DNA of 64,000 nt, taken from NCBI GenBank assembly GCA_018350325.1, contig JAEVLN010000004.1, positions 3,472,001 to 3,536,000 on the forward strand, read 5' to 3'. This stretch comes from Globodera rostochiensis (lineage: Eukaryota; Nematoda; Chromadorea; Rhabditida; Heteroderidae). Shown here piece after piece: positions 14,630 to 24,698 of the stretch (its first letter is position 1; each line of letters begins with the position of its first letter). Below the pieces are notes generated by a model. The model did no database searches. It was not told the DNA's origin and saw only the letters and a list, made by a program, of their open reading frames with translations. The translations under genes were made by a program, and so were the position numbers.

Positions 14630-16411
14630 TTAATTTGCAGTTGAAGATTTCTGTTCTGGCAACGCATCTTTCACCGACTGAGGGATGGCAGCCACAAAAC
14701 TCTGAATTGGGACGAATTGAACGAAATGTCCCCTCCATTCTCCGTTATGCGCTAAAACTGCACTCACCTGATGGTCAACGCCGGGGGCCGTGGCCAGCAC
14801 ACCTCCGCTATTCGCGAGCTGTACTTTGCAATCGTACCGAATCAGCCTTCCGGAAATGTCAGTCAGTGTTCCGCCAAGAAAAGAAAAAGTTGAATCAAAA
14901 ATGACCGACCAATTTGCCTACCAGCTGCCATCAGCAGCGCCTCGGGCGCGGCAGTATCCCATTTTTTGCAGCCTGATGACGCGAACACGTAGGCGGCAGC
15001 CCCCTCCAAACAGCGCAACACTTTGAAGCCCGCGCCGCCAACGCGTTCCACCGCATTGATCAGCTTCTGATCAGACAATGCCTTTAACGCCTCCTCCACC
15101 TAACACAAAAAGAAGGGAAAAAACCAAATGCAATGCAAAGTGAACGCAGATTCTGGGGTTGTTACCAGTTTGGTGTGGTGGCTGGCTGTTGTGACAGCGG
15201 TCCGCGACATTTGTTCGCCGGCTAAACGAATATGATTAAATTACTTCAAAAGTTCCCGATCCGAAAGCTTTCGAGTTGCTTCCCCTCGGGGCGTTTCGTT
15301 ACATTCGTTGGAAAGTGTGGCGGTTTTTGCTGCTGCTGCTTTCTGATGGCCAAATGTGCCGAGTCCGACGATGGACCAAACTGTGCGGCCATCGGCCACC
15401 AATCCGTCGGCCGTTGGTCCGCCGTCATAATACGGCTGATGCACAACGCCGGCCACCGGTCGCCCTCTGTGGGTGATGCCAATAAGCACAGTGACCTGCC
15501 GAAGAAGGGCTGGGCAAATTGTTTTTAAACGTTTATTATTGTTTTACCCGAATTTTTGTGTGCCTTCGCAAACTCTGAAGTGCCATCCAGAGGGTCAACC
15601 CACACAACAACCTGGAACAGCACAAATTTGTGAAATCCAATAAAACATTTTAATTTTAGTGTTATCGTTTTAATTTCTCGACCCTTTTGCTTTTAATCCA
15701 TTGAGCCTATTTTTGTTCTGTTCTCGCCTTTTCTCTTCTCTAAAGCCTTACGTCTTGTAAATCGATGTTGCGCAATTCATTCGGCACTTGGTCGTCCATG
15801 TTCAGCACTTCCAGCGATGGCACGGCCGTTGTGACGTCCTAAATTCGACCTTTTGACTCATTGGCAGAGAAAACCAAACTTCTTTGCCGACGATCTGCAG
15901 ATGGAGGCCATTGGGAGACGGTTCAGGCTGTCGCGAGGGTATTGAGGCTGAGATGTCCTGACAAAGTTTTTGTTTTTATAAAATTCAAATTTTGTTCACT
16001 TCCTCGCCAATGATCTGCAAATATTCGCCGAATTTTGCGCGCAGCGACTGCTCAATGCAAAATTGGGCAGACCTAAAGGTAAAAAGGTTTAAATTCGCGA
16101 TTTTCATAATTTAGCGTCCGAATTTCCGACATTCAATTGCATTTTTTTGTTTAAAATTTCCATCTTTAGCCCAAATTCCCAACCGGTCAGCTTCCGTCTG
16201 CAAATCCTTCATTTTTCCGGTCTGATCTTTGTTCACAATTTTCAGGTCCCCGCCTCTCATAATGTCCTGAAATCGAAAAACAAATGAAATTTCCCAAAAT
16301 CTATGCCTTAATAATTCCGCCAGCCGCTTCGGACAGTCGGACTGAGGAGGCGACCAGGCGAGTGAGAAAGCAAGCTTTATTCCACAGCATTTCTTCTTTT
16401 TCTGACGTCAT
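14630..16411 (-). CDS. BPNT1: 3'(2'),5'-bisphosphate nucleotidase 1
   Basis: Start at 16411 ([20 protein letters not shown]...). The exons encode [13 protein letters not shown] and [13 protein letters not shown]. The metal-binding [11 protein letters not shown] is near 16000-16040 and the signature [12 protein letters not shown] near 15560-15610. [43 protein letters not shown] and [20 protein letters not shown] follow. The last short exon reads [17 protein letters not shown] and stops at 14630. These are the Li-sensitive, Mg-dependent IMPase-fold motifs in the order of animal BPNT1, which hydrolyses PAP (3'-phosphoadenosine 5'-phosphate) to AMP and protects sulfation and RNA metabolism. The full motif set is present, so the gene looks functional. 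Confidence 0.93.
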
Positions 16412-18079
16412 TTTACTACACAATTTAGGCTTAATTTTATTTGGAACTTAAGCAAATCTTCACAAATTCGAACCAAATACGACATTAATACTGTCCAAGC
16501 ACTGACAGATCGCCAATTTTTAAATACTTGCAAATTTTGAATTTTGATTTCAAATCTCGGGCTAAAGTCTCGTTTATGGTTATCGCTTGAAATGCTATAA
16601 ATCCGACACCATTCGATTCCTCTCATCGAGCTGATTGCAAAATTTGTTCGAATAAATTGCAAAATGATGATGAAGCAATTAAGTTGGAGATAATGAGGAA
16701 GATATTTTTGATTAATAATTTTTTTTTAGTTTATCATTGGCCATAAAATTTCCCCCATTGTCAAACCCGGCCCCGGTTTTTCCCAAAAATCCTGGCCCGG
16801 CCAACTTTAATAAAAAGCAAAAATAAATGGCAGAGAAAGATGAAACAACAAATGGCGCCATTTCAAAGGTCTTTACATGTTTCTCTTTCCTGCGCAAAGC
16901 TAACGCATTTTTTGCACGCATTTCCCTCGTCCGCGCACATCACGACAAATTATTTGAGGATGGATGATCGCCTTGCCCGTTCCTTCTTGGAAATCCAGCT
17001 TCCAGCTTGTTGTTTCGGCGCCGCCGATTTGGGAAAAGGAAGTGATAGGGGGGGGGAGGGGGGAGGGGAGGGGGGGGGAGGGGGAAGGAGGGGGGGGGGA
17101 GGAGGGGGAGGGGGGAGGGGAGGGGGGGGGGGGGGGAGGGGAGAGGGGAGGGGGGGGGGGGGGGGAGGGAGGGGGGGGAGGGAGGATTCATCCCAAAACG
17201 CATCATCCACAGACCCCCCCCCCCCAAGTAATATCCCCCCCCCCCAGCTACCCGACCCCTACGGGGGGGGGCTTGTTTAAGGCGTTATCGTTGGAGGGGT
17301 GCGCCAAACAAACTCATCCGCCACCCATCGGACGACCGACCATCCCGCGCATTCATCCCTTCCCCATCGGAGATGCTGCCCAATGGATGGATAATGACAG
17401 ACACTTTGCTTTAACCACCGACTGCTGCTTCTTCTTCTGCTAATTGGGATGGAAGATGGCCCTGGAGAGGTGAAACCAGTTTTGCCGGATCGGCCCTTTC
17501 TCCTGCGCCTCCGGGGTTCCGCGAGGGATTTACGTCCAAATAGCGCATTTCCGGCGTTTGTTAATCATTCCATTTTCCATTTTGGATTAGAAATAAAAAT
17601 TTGGGGGAATCCAACGCACAAAGCTCAGCAATTTGATATGTGAATTCATTTTGTTACTTTCTTTGCCACACGGAAATGTTTTAACTGGTTATGAGGGGAT
17701 GGAATAGAACAAGAACCCGTAAGTAAACGCCACTTCATTCCCCAATCTTTCTGATCACTTCCTCCCCCGATCACTCAATCTGATCGGATCAGTTTTTTCT
17801 CCTGCTCGCCGTCATACAAATTTGTTCAACAACATTCATCCTCGCTCGATCTTCGCGCAAAATGGCGGTTTCCTGGTGCGAATGCGCACATCGATCACCA
17901 AAAACCGCAAAAATTGCATATTATTGGGAAAGAATGAGTCATTAAACGTTTTTCGCACAAAAATATGCAACTGAGCTTCAAAAGAAGAAGAAGCTAAAGC
18001 CTAAAAATAGACACGTTTGTTAGCTTATTCCCTAAGGCCATCCCACTTTTTCCCAAACACGCGCACTTTTATTTAGGAA
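16412..18079. other. Intergenic, divergent promoter region of BPNT1 and the DB-module gene
   Basis: No supported gene. It contains the G-rich block annotated separately and C runs at about 17211-17225 and 17237-17247. Open frames across the block are Gly-rich or Pro-rich composition artefacts. The segment 17640-18060 is AT-rich and leads to atttag just before the DB-module ATG, a possible trans-splice acceptor. Confidence 0.5.
17046..17190. repeat. G-rich low-complexity tract (GGGGAGGG-type)
   Basis: About 145 bases are almost only G with A every few bases. It is followed within 90 bases by C runs and a G run that could pair with it. It could form G-quadruplex or triplex structures. Exact length in the assembly is doubtful because long G runs are error-prone. 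Confidence 0.8.
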
Positions 18080-19147
18080 ATGGCAAAACGCCAAAATATT
18101 TTCGTCTTTTTTGTCACCGTGGCACTGACGGCATTTGGACTGGCGGAGGAGGTCAGCGAGTTCGAACAGCCCGTGGTAAGTGCCTTTTGACACTCAATGG
18201 GGCGGCATTGGCAACTTTTTAATGATCCAACCAAAAATTGATTTGGTCGTCCTAAAGAGCAGTTTATGTTTAAAATGCTTCAATTTAATGATCAGATCCT
18301 TTAAAACTTCTCCGTTTCTTTACATAGAGTAAGATTGAACACTCTAAAGCTCAAATAAATAAACTTTTATTCTTAAGCTGAACAGTTCAAAAACGTTAAA
18401 TTTAATTGAAGGATTGCGGCACAGCGGCCACCGAGTGGAAGCCGTGCATTGAACGCCGCGTGGCCGACCAGGTGTTTGGCTCGTGTTGTGAACGATTTGT
18501 GCCGCCCGAATGCCGAGGATTGTGCACCTACGAAAGTCATCCAATCGAGGCGCGCATTTTGGTCAGAATTTTGAAAATTGCAATTTGTCATTTTAATCGG
18601 CGCATCCGTTCAAAAATAATTTTTAAAATATTTCTGATTATTTCCAGCTAATGCACACCATTCAGCCGAGCCGATGCCGACTCTACAAATATTTGAGTGC
18701 CATTGTGCACTGTGCTGCACAAACCCACGACAATACGGTAAAGAAAACATTTCCAATAAGAGGAAGGAACCCCATTAAAGGCACGGAGGGGGGAGGGGGG
18801 AGGGAATGCCATTTTTGAAACGTCTGAATTATTGCAATTTTCAGCTCTGTTGTCGCGAGATGGGCCTGCAAGAAATTGGGCAGAGCTGTTTGGACTTGTG
18901 CAGGCCTCAGGTTTTTCTTTTTTTCTAATTAATTTTTTAAGAATTATTTTAGCAGAATCCTCGGGAGCGGTGGGGAGTGAAATCGCTGCGCAAAGACCTT
19001 GTGCAGTGTTTGTCGAAATGGGACCAGGTGCAAATGAATATTAAAATAATAAATTGAAATAAATTTTAAATTTGTAAGGCGTTGTTCTGCCATCAGGCGG
19101 GCCTTCGATCGCGGAAAATTGCAAAATTTGTGCCGAAACAGCGATGA
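18080..19147 (+). CDS. Secreted DB-module protein (nematode cysteine-rich domain)
   Basis: Start MAKRQNIFVFFVTVALTAFG at 18080 is a clear signal peptide, then EEVSEFEQP. Later exons give CGTAATEWKPC, VFGSCCERFVPPEC, GLCTYES, an exon with RCRLYKYLSAIVHCAAQ, then CCREMGLQEIGQSCLDLCRP and VQCLSKWDQALFCHQAGLRS, stopping at 19147. The spacing of cysteines (CC...C...C, then CCRE...C..LC) matches the nematode DB module (Pfam domain of unknown function DB), found in secreted proteins of largely unknown role. An aataaa lies about 20 bases after the stop. Upstream atttag directly before the ATG may be an SL acceptor. Exon joins are inferred; the cysteine pattern makes the family call fairly secure. Confidence 0.82.
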
Positions 19148-19368
19148 GCCCAAACGTTTTTTTAAATAAAATCCAATAATCGAAATTAATTGACTGCGAA
19201 TTTATCAAAGAATAAATTAAACAATTTATTTGAGATTTAACTTGCGAATGATTTTAAAAAACTTAAGAAATGTCAACAATTTATTCAGCTACTCCTTTAA
19301 ATCTTCGGCGGCATTTTGTTTATTGTCAGAATTCAACCGAATTTGCCCGTCAAAGACAATTTGGGCCA

Positions 19369-21752
19369 TCACAGCAAATCCATCTGAAAATGTTTAAACC
19401 CAAAAATATTATTTTAATAAAAAGTTTCCCACAAATTTAAACCAATCTTTTCGCGCCAACCGACCATCAATCGCCTCGATACATCGGCGATAGGGTGCAA
19501 AACGTCGCAGCGGCGTCCGCTTTCGCAGCATACCGGTGTACAAACACAAGGCCATCGCCAGCATGGCGAGTCCAACGACGGAAGTTGAGAAACTTTGCGC
19601 GACCGTAACCGTAACCAATGTGAGACAAAACGCCAAAAACAGAAGCGGAAAAACGATAGGCATTCGAATGGCCTGGGGGCACAAAAGAATTTAAAACGAA
19701 TTTTTGCCTTTTTTCATGGACCTCCGGATGGACGGGCAAATGGCGAAAGCGAATGTTTAACAGCGCGGCCATCGTGAAAGAGCGTTGAAGCCACCCAAAA
19801 AGCAAATTTAAATTGGGGAAATTTTCGAAAAAAAGAATTTACATTGCAAATGCCACATAAGCAATCATCCGGTCGATGCCGCCGAGAAAGGAGAAAATAA
19901 TTGCCAAGCCGACCTTTTCGAATTGTAAAACATTTCGTTATTTCTAAACGATTCTTTTTGCTTTGCTTTTTACATGAAAAAAGAGCGCCGCCCGGGGGCT
20001 TTCATGGCGGGCATTCACACAGCTCAAAAAGGCGGGCAATTGGCGTTCTCGCGCGGCCGCGTACAAATAACTTTAACAGAATTTGAACTTTGGCACAATT
20101 TTAGGGTTTGGCATTAATTTGTAAGAATTTAATAAATGTGCCCAAATCGAATTGAATCGAACCGACTGGCGACGAATAAAGTCGAGTTCAAAGAGCCGAC
20201 CAACACAATGCAAATCAAAAAGGGAATTGCGTATTGGAAGCGGCCCAGAGAATATTGCGCGAAGGTCTAAATTGCCCCAAATCGTTCCTTTCCCCCAAAA
20301 TGTTTTTACCGTTGCGACAGCGGGCGAACTTTGCATTTGGGGGATCTGCGAAAGGCTTTTGAAATTAGCGCATTTTTTCTCATTTTAATTTTCAAAAGTT
20401 AAAAACAAACAAAACGCCATTACAGTAAGCACAATAAAGTAGGACAAATTGACCGCCAGGTACAGTACGGCGACAAAAAGAATGCCGGCCAAAATGGCGA
20501 AAGACATTGTGCTGACGGGCGAAAAATAAAAATAATTTAAAATTATATAAATTTGAAAACCTTCGCGGGTTGGCGATGTCTTCAGCGCCAAAATTCAAAA
20601 TGTCCCATCCGTCGTAGCTGAAAAGGCCGCCGAAAAAGGCCTCCACGAGGTGTCCCGGCTCCCAAACGGAATTGGCAAAAGGCTCGCGCAAATTTTGAGT
20701 CTGACCTTTTGCGGAAATTCAAATAAATTTGAACGAATTTTTATTTTCTGGGGACCTTGAAATATCAAAAGATAAAGGCCGGTCACAACAATAATACAAA
20801 TGGACAACAATTTGGCCACCGAACAAAACATTTGGAAGCGCGCGACGGAAGTGCCCAAAGAGAAGAAGTTCAAATACAGCAAAAGCCAAGTCAAAGCGTA
20901 GCTAATTTTTGAATTTGTGAGAGTTTTTATGTAAAAAACTGAAAATTCCTAAGCTCCGAATTTATTTTAAAAAATTGGGCCTTCAAGAAATTACAAAAAT
21001 GGCCGCCCACCCGATGCATTTTCGTCCAATAATCGCCGTCCATTCGTCCTCAAATTGGACGCCAATGCCTTGCAGCAAATATTGCGCGAATGTTTCCGCT
21101 TGGATGGCCAACGTTAAGGGAAAGGTCAAAATACAGCCGCAGGCCATAAAAGAGAAAGCGATTGGGCGCCTAGAATTAATTTATTTAATTTAAATTATAA
21201 TATTATTTAAATTCAATTGCCTCAGGCAATTATTCCAAAAGCGTTTAAATTAATTCAAATTTCAGGCCAAGGAATTAATTTATTTAATTTAAATTAATAT
21301 TATTTAAATTCAATTGCCTGAGGCAATTATTCCAAAAGCGTTTAAATTAATTCTTATTTAATTTAAATTAATATTATTTAAATTCAATTGCCTGAGGCAA
21401 TTATTCCAAAAGCGTTTAAATTCATTCAAATTTCAGGCCAAATCCGACCATTTGACATGGCACAAATAGGCAAAGTCGCCGCCCGAGCGTCGAATGCTGG
21501 TGCCCAATTCGATGTAGCAAAAGGCACCCAAAATGGCAATTCCGGCGGAGAGAAACCAAACCGTAAGGGAAAGGCCAACCTGGCACAAATTTAATTCAAA
21601 TTTTGTGCCGTTTTTGTCAAACTGACCGATTGGGTGTGATTGAGAATGGAAGTTGGCGTGATAAAAATGCCCGAGCCGACAATGTTGCCCACAATGTACG
21701 ACGTGGCACCCCAACGTCCCATTTGGTTTTTGTTCGTGCCGGGCGGACACAT
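19369..21752 (-). CDS. SLC7-family (LAT-type) amino-acid transporter
   Basis: Start MCPPGTNKNQMGRWGATSYI at 21752, followed by VGNIVGSGIFITPTSIL, the conserved first helix of APC/LAT transporters (GSGIFI unwound substrate-binding segment). Further exons: VGLSLTVWFLSAGIAILGAF, CYIELGTSIRRSGGDFAYL, an ETFAQYLL helix, TWLLLYLNFFS, SICIIVVTGLYLLIFQG, AFFGGLFSYDGWDILNFGAE (the conserved FAYDGW-type motif), NLSYFIVLTVMAFCLFL, SASVFGVLSHIGYG and VFPLLFLAFCLTLVTVTV. The pattern is a 12-helix light chain of heteromeric amino-acid transporters (C. elegans AAT family). The C-terminus is uncertain; splicing the last exon gives a stop at 19369. One intron is a three-copy tandem repeat. Substrate and heavy-chain partner cannot be told from sequence. 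Confidence 0.87.
21170..21448 (-). repeat. Three-copy tandem repeat forming an SLC7 intron
   Basis: The whole 279-base intron between HVKW and RPIAFSF is about three copies of a unit of roughly 90 bases. Each copy carries ccaaaagcgtttaaatt and the near-palindrome aattgcctgaggcaatt. The middle base of the palindrome is C in one copy (near 21225) and G in the other two. Confidence 0.85.
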
Positions 21753-22119
21753 CGCCAAAATTTAAATGTGACAGAAATTTGGATGCCAATTCGGAGTCAA
21801 AAAAAGTAAGTCGAACAAAAAAACAAAAAATTTAAATTTGAGGAAAAAGGAAACAAAAAATGGAAGTAAAATGAAGCATTGAATGCTTTGTTTGATAAGA
21901 ATTATTCCTCGCGGTGGGAGAAGGAATAAAATCGATGCAATTGGTTTGGGGGGGGCATAAAGGCAAATAAATTGGGAGAAACCAAAATTCGGCAGTCCAT
22001 TAATTAGCGTATGTACAGTAAGACTATAAAAAATACCGTACCATCCCTTCCATTTATTATCGGAATCAATTTATTGAACAATTAGTGTTTAAATTATTCA
22101 GCTATTTGTTTAGCATTTA
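21753..22119. other. Spacer between the arrestin and SLC7 genes
   Basis: 367 AT-rich bases separate two minus-strand genes, with no open frame of note. The distance is compatible with a nematode operon intercistronic region, but no U-rich element or SL acceptor could be confirmed by eye. Confidence 0.4.
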
Positions 22120-24698
22120 TTAATAATATACATTATTAAGCAAAAAATTAATGGCCATTTTCAATGGGCTGGAAATTCGTTGGCGGATGATTCGTTTCGT
22201 GGTTGGCATTTGCGCCATTCGGCAAGTGCTGAAGTGATGGCGGGGGCGGTGGAGGAAGACTCTGCGCAAGTTGGACACCGTAATATCCAACAGTTTGTCA
22301 ATACGGTACGGTACCTCTCTGGGTTTGACTTGCGAGACGTTTGGCGTTCTGTCCAACACCTTCACATACACCGGCCGATACAGCACCACGTCGTCCACAA
22401 AGTCCTTCTCGCCATCGGCCCGTCCGTCCCACACTTGGCCAAGCCGAAACTCTGGCGATATGTACTTGCCCGTCTCCACGTGGTCAACGCAGAAATCTTT
22501 TAGATATTAGAAATCAAAATTTAGATCAGTTTCCGATCGAAAAGGCTACTTCGGAAAAATAAACAGGGGTTTTGTTACCGTATCCTACGCTGTAAAGTTG
22601 TGAGTGGCCGGGCCGAAAGGGTACGGTAGCGACCGTAAGTGGGAAGTCCATTTCGAGGGCGGCGTTGCCGGCGCCGGAGGGCGTTGCCGCGGACGACGGC
22701 GGTGCCGTTGCCATGTTGAGAACGGACACTTTGTGGCCGCCCTCCTCGACGTGCAGCCGCAACACGTAGTACAGCTGCAGCAAACGGCAAAAGCCAACCC
22801 GAAACAGAACAAAATTTAAAAAACTGCAAAAATCGCTTTATTAGTAATTTTCTTATTAAAAATGGAAAAAGTTTACACTAAAACAATGATTTATTTCTCC
22901 ATTGAATTCCAAATTTTCAACACACACGCTAAATTCTCAATTTCAAGGACATTCTTGAAAATAAGGACATTTCTGATTGATAAATAAATTATAAAAACGT
23001 TTTTTGACCATTGTGGGCGGGAGGATGGGCACTCTCAGGGCGTGCTCCTGTCCCGGCTCGAGTCGGTACTGAGAATGCTCTTGGATCAGAGGGGACCTGC
23101 AAATTTAAAACAAAAAATTTAAAATAAATATTTACCTCCAATCGAATGCCGTCGACTGAACTAAAAGTGAAAAATTGTGAAAATTAACGGAGTGAATTTT
23201 TATTAAATTCGCAAAAGTTCAAAAAGTCGCGAAAATTTACCGCTTTTTGTGTCCGCCACCGTACCAGCAACCCCGCGGTCGATACGGTACTCGAGATGCT
23301 TAAATTAAATTGAAGGAATATTGGCAATAAAATGCATTTTAAACATTACTGATTAAATAATTAAAGGAATATTGGCAATAAAATGCATTTTAAACATTAC
23401 CTGATTAAATAATTAAAGGAATATTGGCAATAAAATGCATTTAAACATTACTTGAATAAATAATTAAAGGAATATTGGCAATAAAATGTATTTAAACATT
23501 ACCTGAATGAGACTTACGCAAACGACGGCCGGCAAATATTGGCGGTTTTCGAGCTGAAGCCGTAGACGAAGCACCTCCCCACAACAATAGGCACTTCGCT
23601 CGAGCGCCTCAAAATTAAAAAAAAACCCAAAATTTTTAAACAAAAAAACTGACAGCCCTTAGGGCGACCACGCCGCGCTTGCAACAGCCGAAGCAGCGAA
23701 TTCGATGGTCTTGGGCATTCAAATAAGTCTAAATGAAATTTAAATTCAAAATTGGCAATTGAAACTATTAAAATAGGGCATTCAAATAAGTCTAAATGAA
23801 ATTTAAATTCAAAATTGGAAATTGAAACTATTAAAAAATGTCTTTTGACATTTTCCATATTTTTACCAAATATTTCTCCTCCATGCAGTCAATGTGAGGT
23901 CCGATTAGCGTGAAATACCTAAAGAAGAAAATGAATAAATTTATTTAAACTTTTCGCGGACTTTAGGCCCTGAGGCGAGCTGGCAAAAGGCACGTCAACG
24001 ATTACCTAATAATTACATTTTAATTACATTTGCCTGCTGGCATATTTATGCTTCCAACCTTCACATAGTAACGGACAGTGCCCGCCTGCAAATTTACTTT
24101 TTGTTTTGTATTTTAATTGCGACTCACTTTCGTCTCCAACGAACTCGGCATTTGCGTGCCGGGCAAGCGGAAACTGAAGCTGAATTCGTGCGTCCCGCGC
24201 GGCAGAATCTGCGACTGCGCGTCTTCGTCGTCGGCGTTCGTCCCGACGCCGCCGTCGTGGCGGTCGCGCCCCCACAAAAGTAACTTTTCGTCCAGCAAAT
24301 ATTGGTCGTCCTTCAGCGTCCTGAACGGATTGAACAAGTCGGCCTCCGTCTGAGAATATTGGGCCTCGCCCACCTCGATTCGCCCGACTTCAGCATTTTC
24401 CATTGGACCCGCGCGCGCCCCCGCAGGAAAACCCGGATGCCAAAAATGTTCAAAATTTATTTTTAAAATTTTCTTGCTATTATCAAAATTTGAGCACACC
24501 TCTTAGCCGAATTGGCGCGTTTGTTTCCAACATTACGACGCCATTTAACATCTCACTTGGGTAGAAAACATCCTAAAATTGGTTATTAAAATTTTGAAAT
24601 TTAATGGACATTTTGTGTGTTGGTTAGATTGACAAAAATCGTAAATTTCAAAAAAAAACCTTCTCCAGACGGATGTCGAAGCCGTTGATGCAGTCCAT
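22120..24698 (-). CDS. Arrestin-domain-containing protein (ARRDC/arrd family)
   Basis: Start MDCINGFDIRLEKDVFYPSE (24698) matches an arrestin N-domain, with MLNGVVMLETNAPIRLRG. The next part has DDQYLLDEKLLLWGRDR, then ILPRGTHEFSFSFRLPGTQM and PSSLETK, the conserved 'LP.G.HEF.FSF.LP...PSS.E' signature. The C-domain includes GEVLRLRLQLENRQYL, AVVCVSLIQ, HLEYRIDRGVAGTVADTKS, LYYVLRLHVEEGG, MDFPLTVATVPF and ETGKYISPEFRLGQVW. Such alpha-arrestins are cytosolic trafficking adaptors, often recruiting HECT ubiquitin ligases; I saw no clear PPxY motif. Around 24378-24480 two frames compete (LRGRARVQWKMLKSGES against GEAQYSQTEADLF), and the C-terminal frame beyond 22280 is also ambiguous. Both places could hide a missed splice site or an indel. 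One intron is exactly four 51-bp repeats. Confidence 0.85.
23299..23502 (-). repeat. Arrestin intron made of four exact-length 51-bp tandem units
   Basis: The 204-base intron between VSLIQ and HLEYRIDRG divides into 23299-23349, 23350-23400, 23401-23451 and 23452-23502, each 51 bases and about 85-98% identical by eye. Read on the coding (minus) strand every unit starts gtaatgttta, the intron's own 5' splice site. The last unit ends in the real acceptor ttaag, and one internal junction reads aatcag|gtaatg. Confidence 0.92.

Noticed and set aside
15881..15925. Loss of a metal-binding Glu in BPNT1 (IVGKE instead of IIGEE)
   Set aside because: The canonical [11 protein letters not shown] is present in the preceding exon (about 16000-16040); IVGKE belongs to a downstream, non-catalytic segment.
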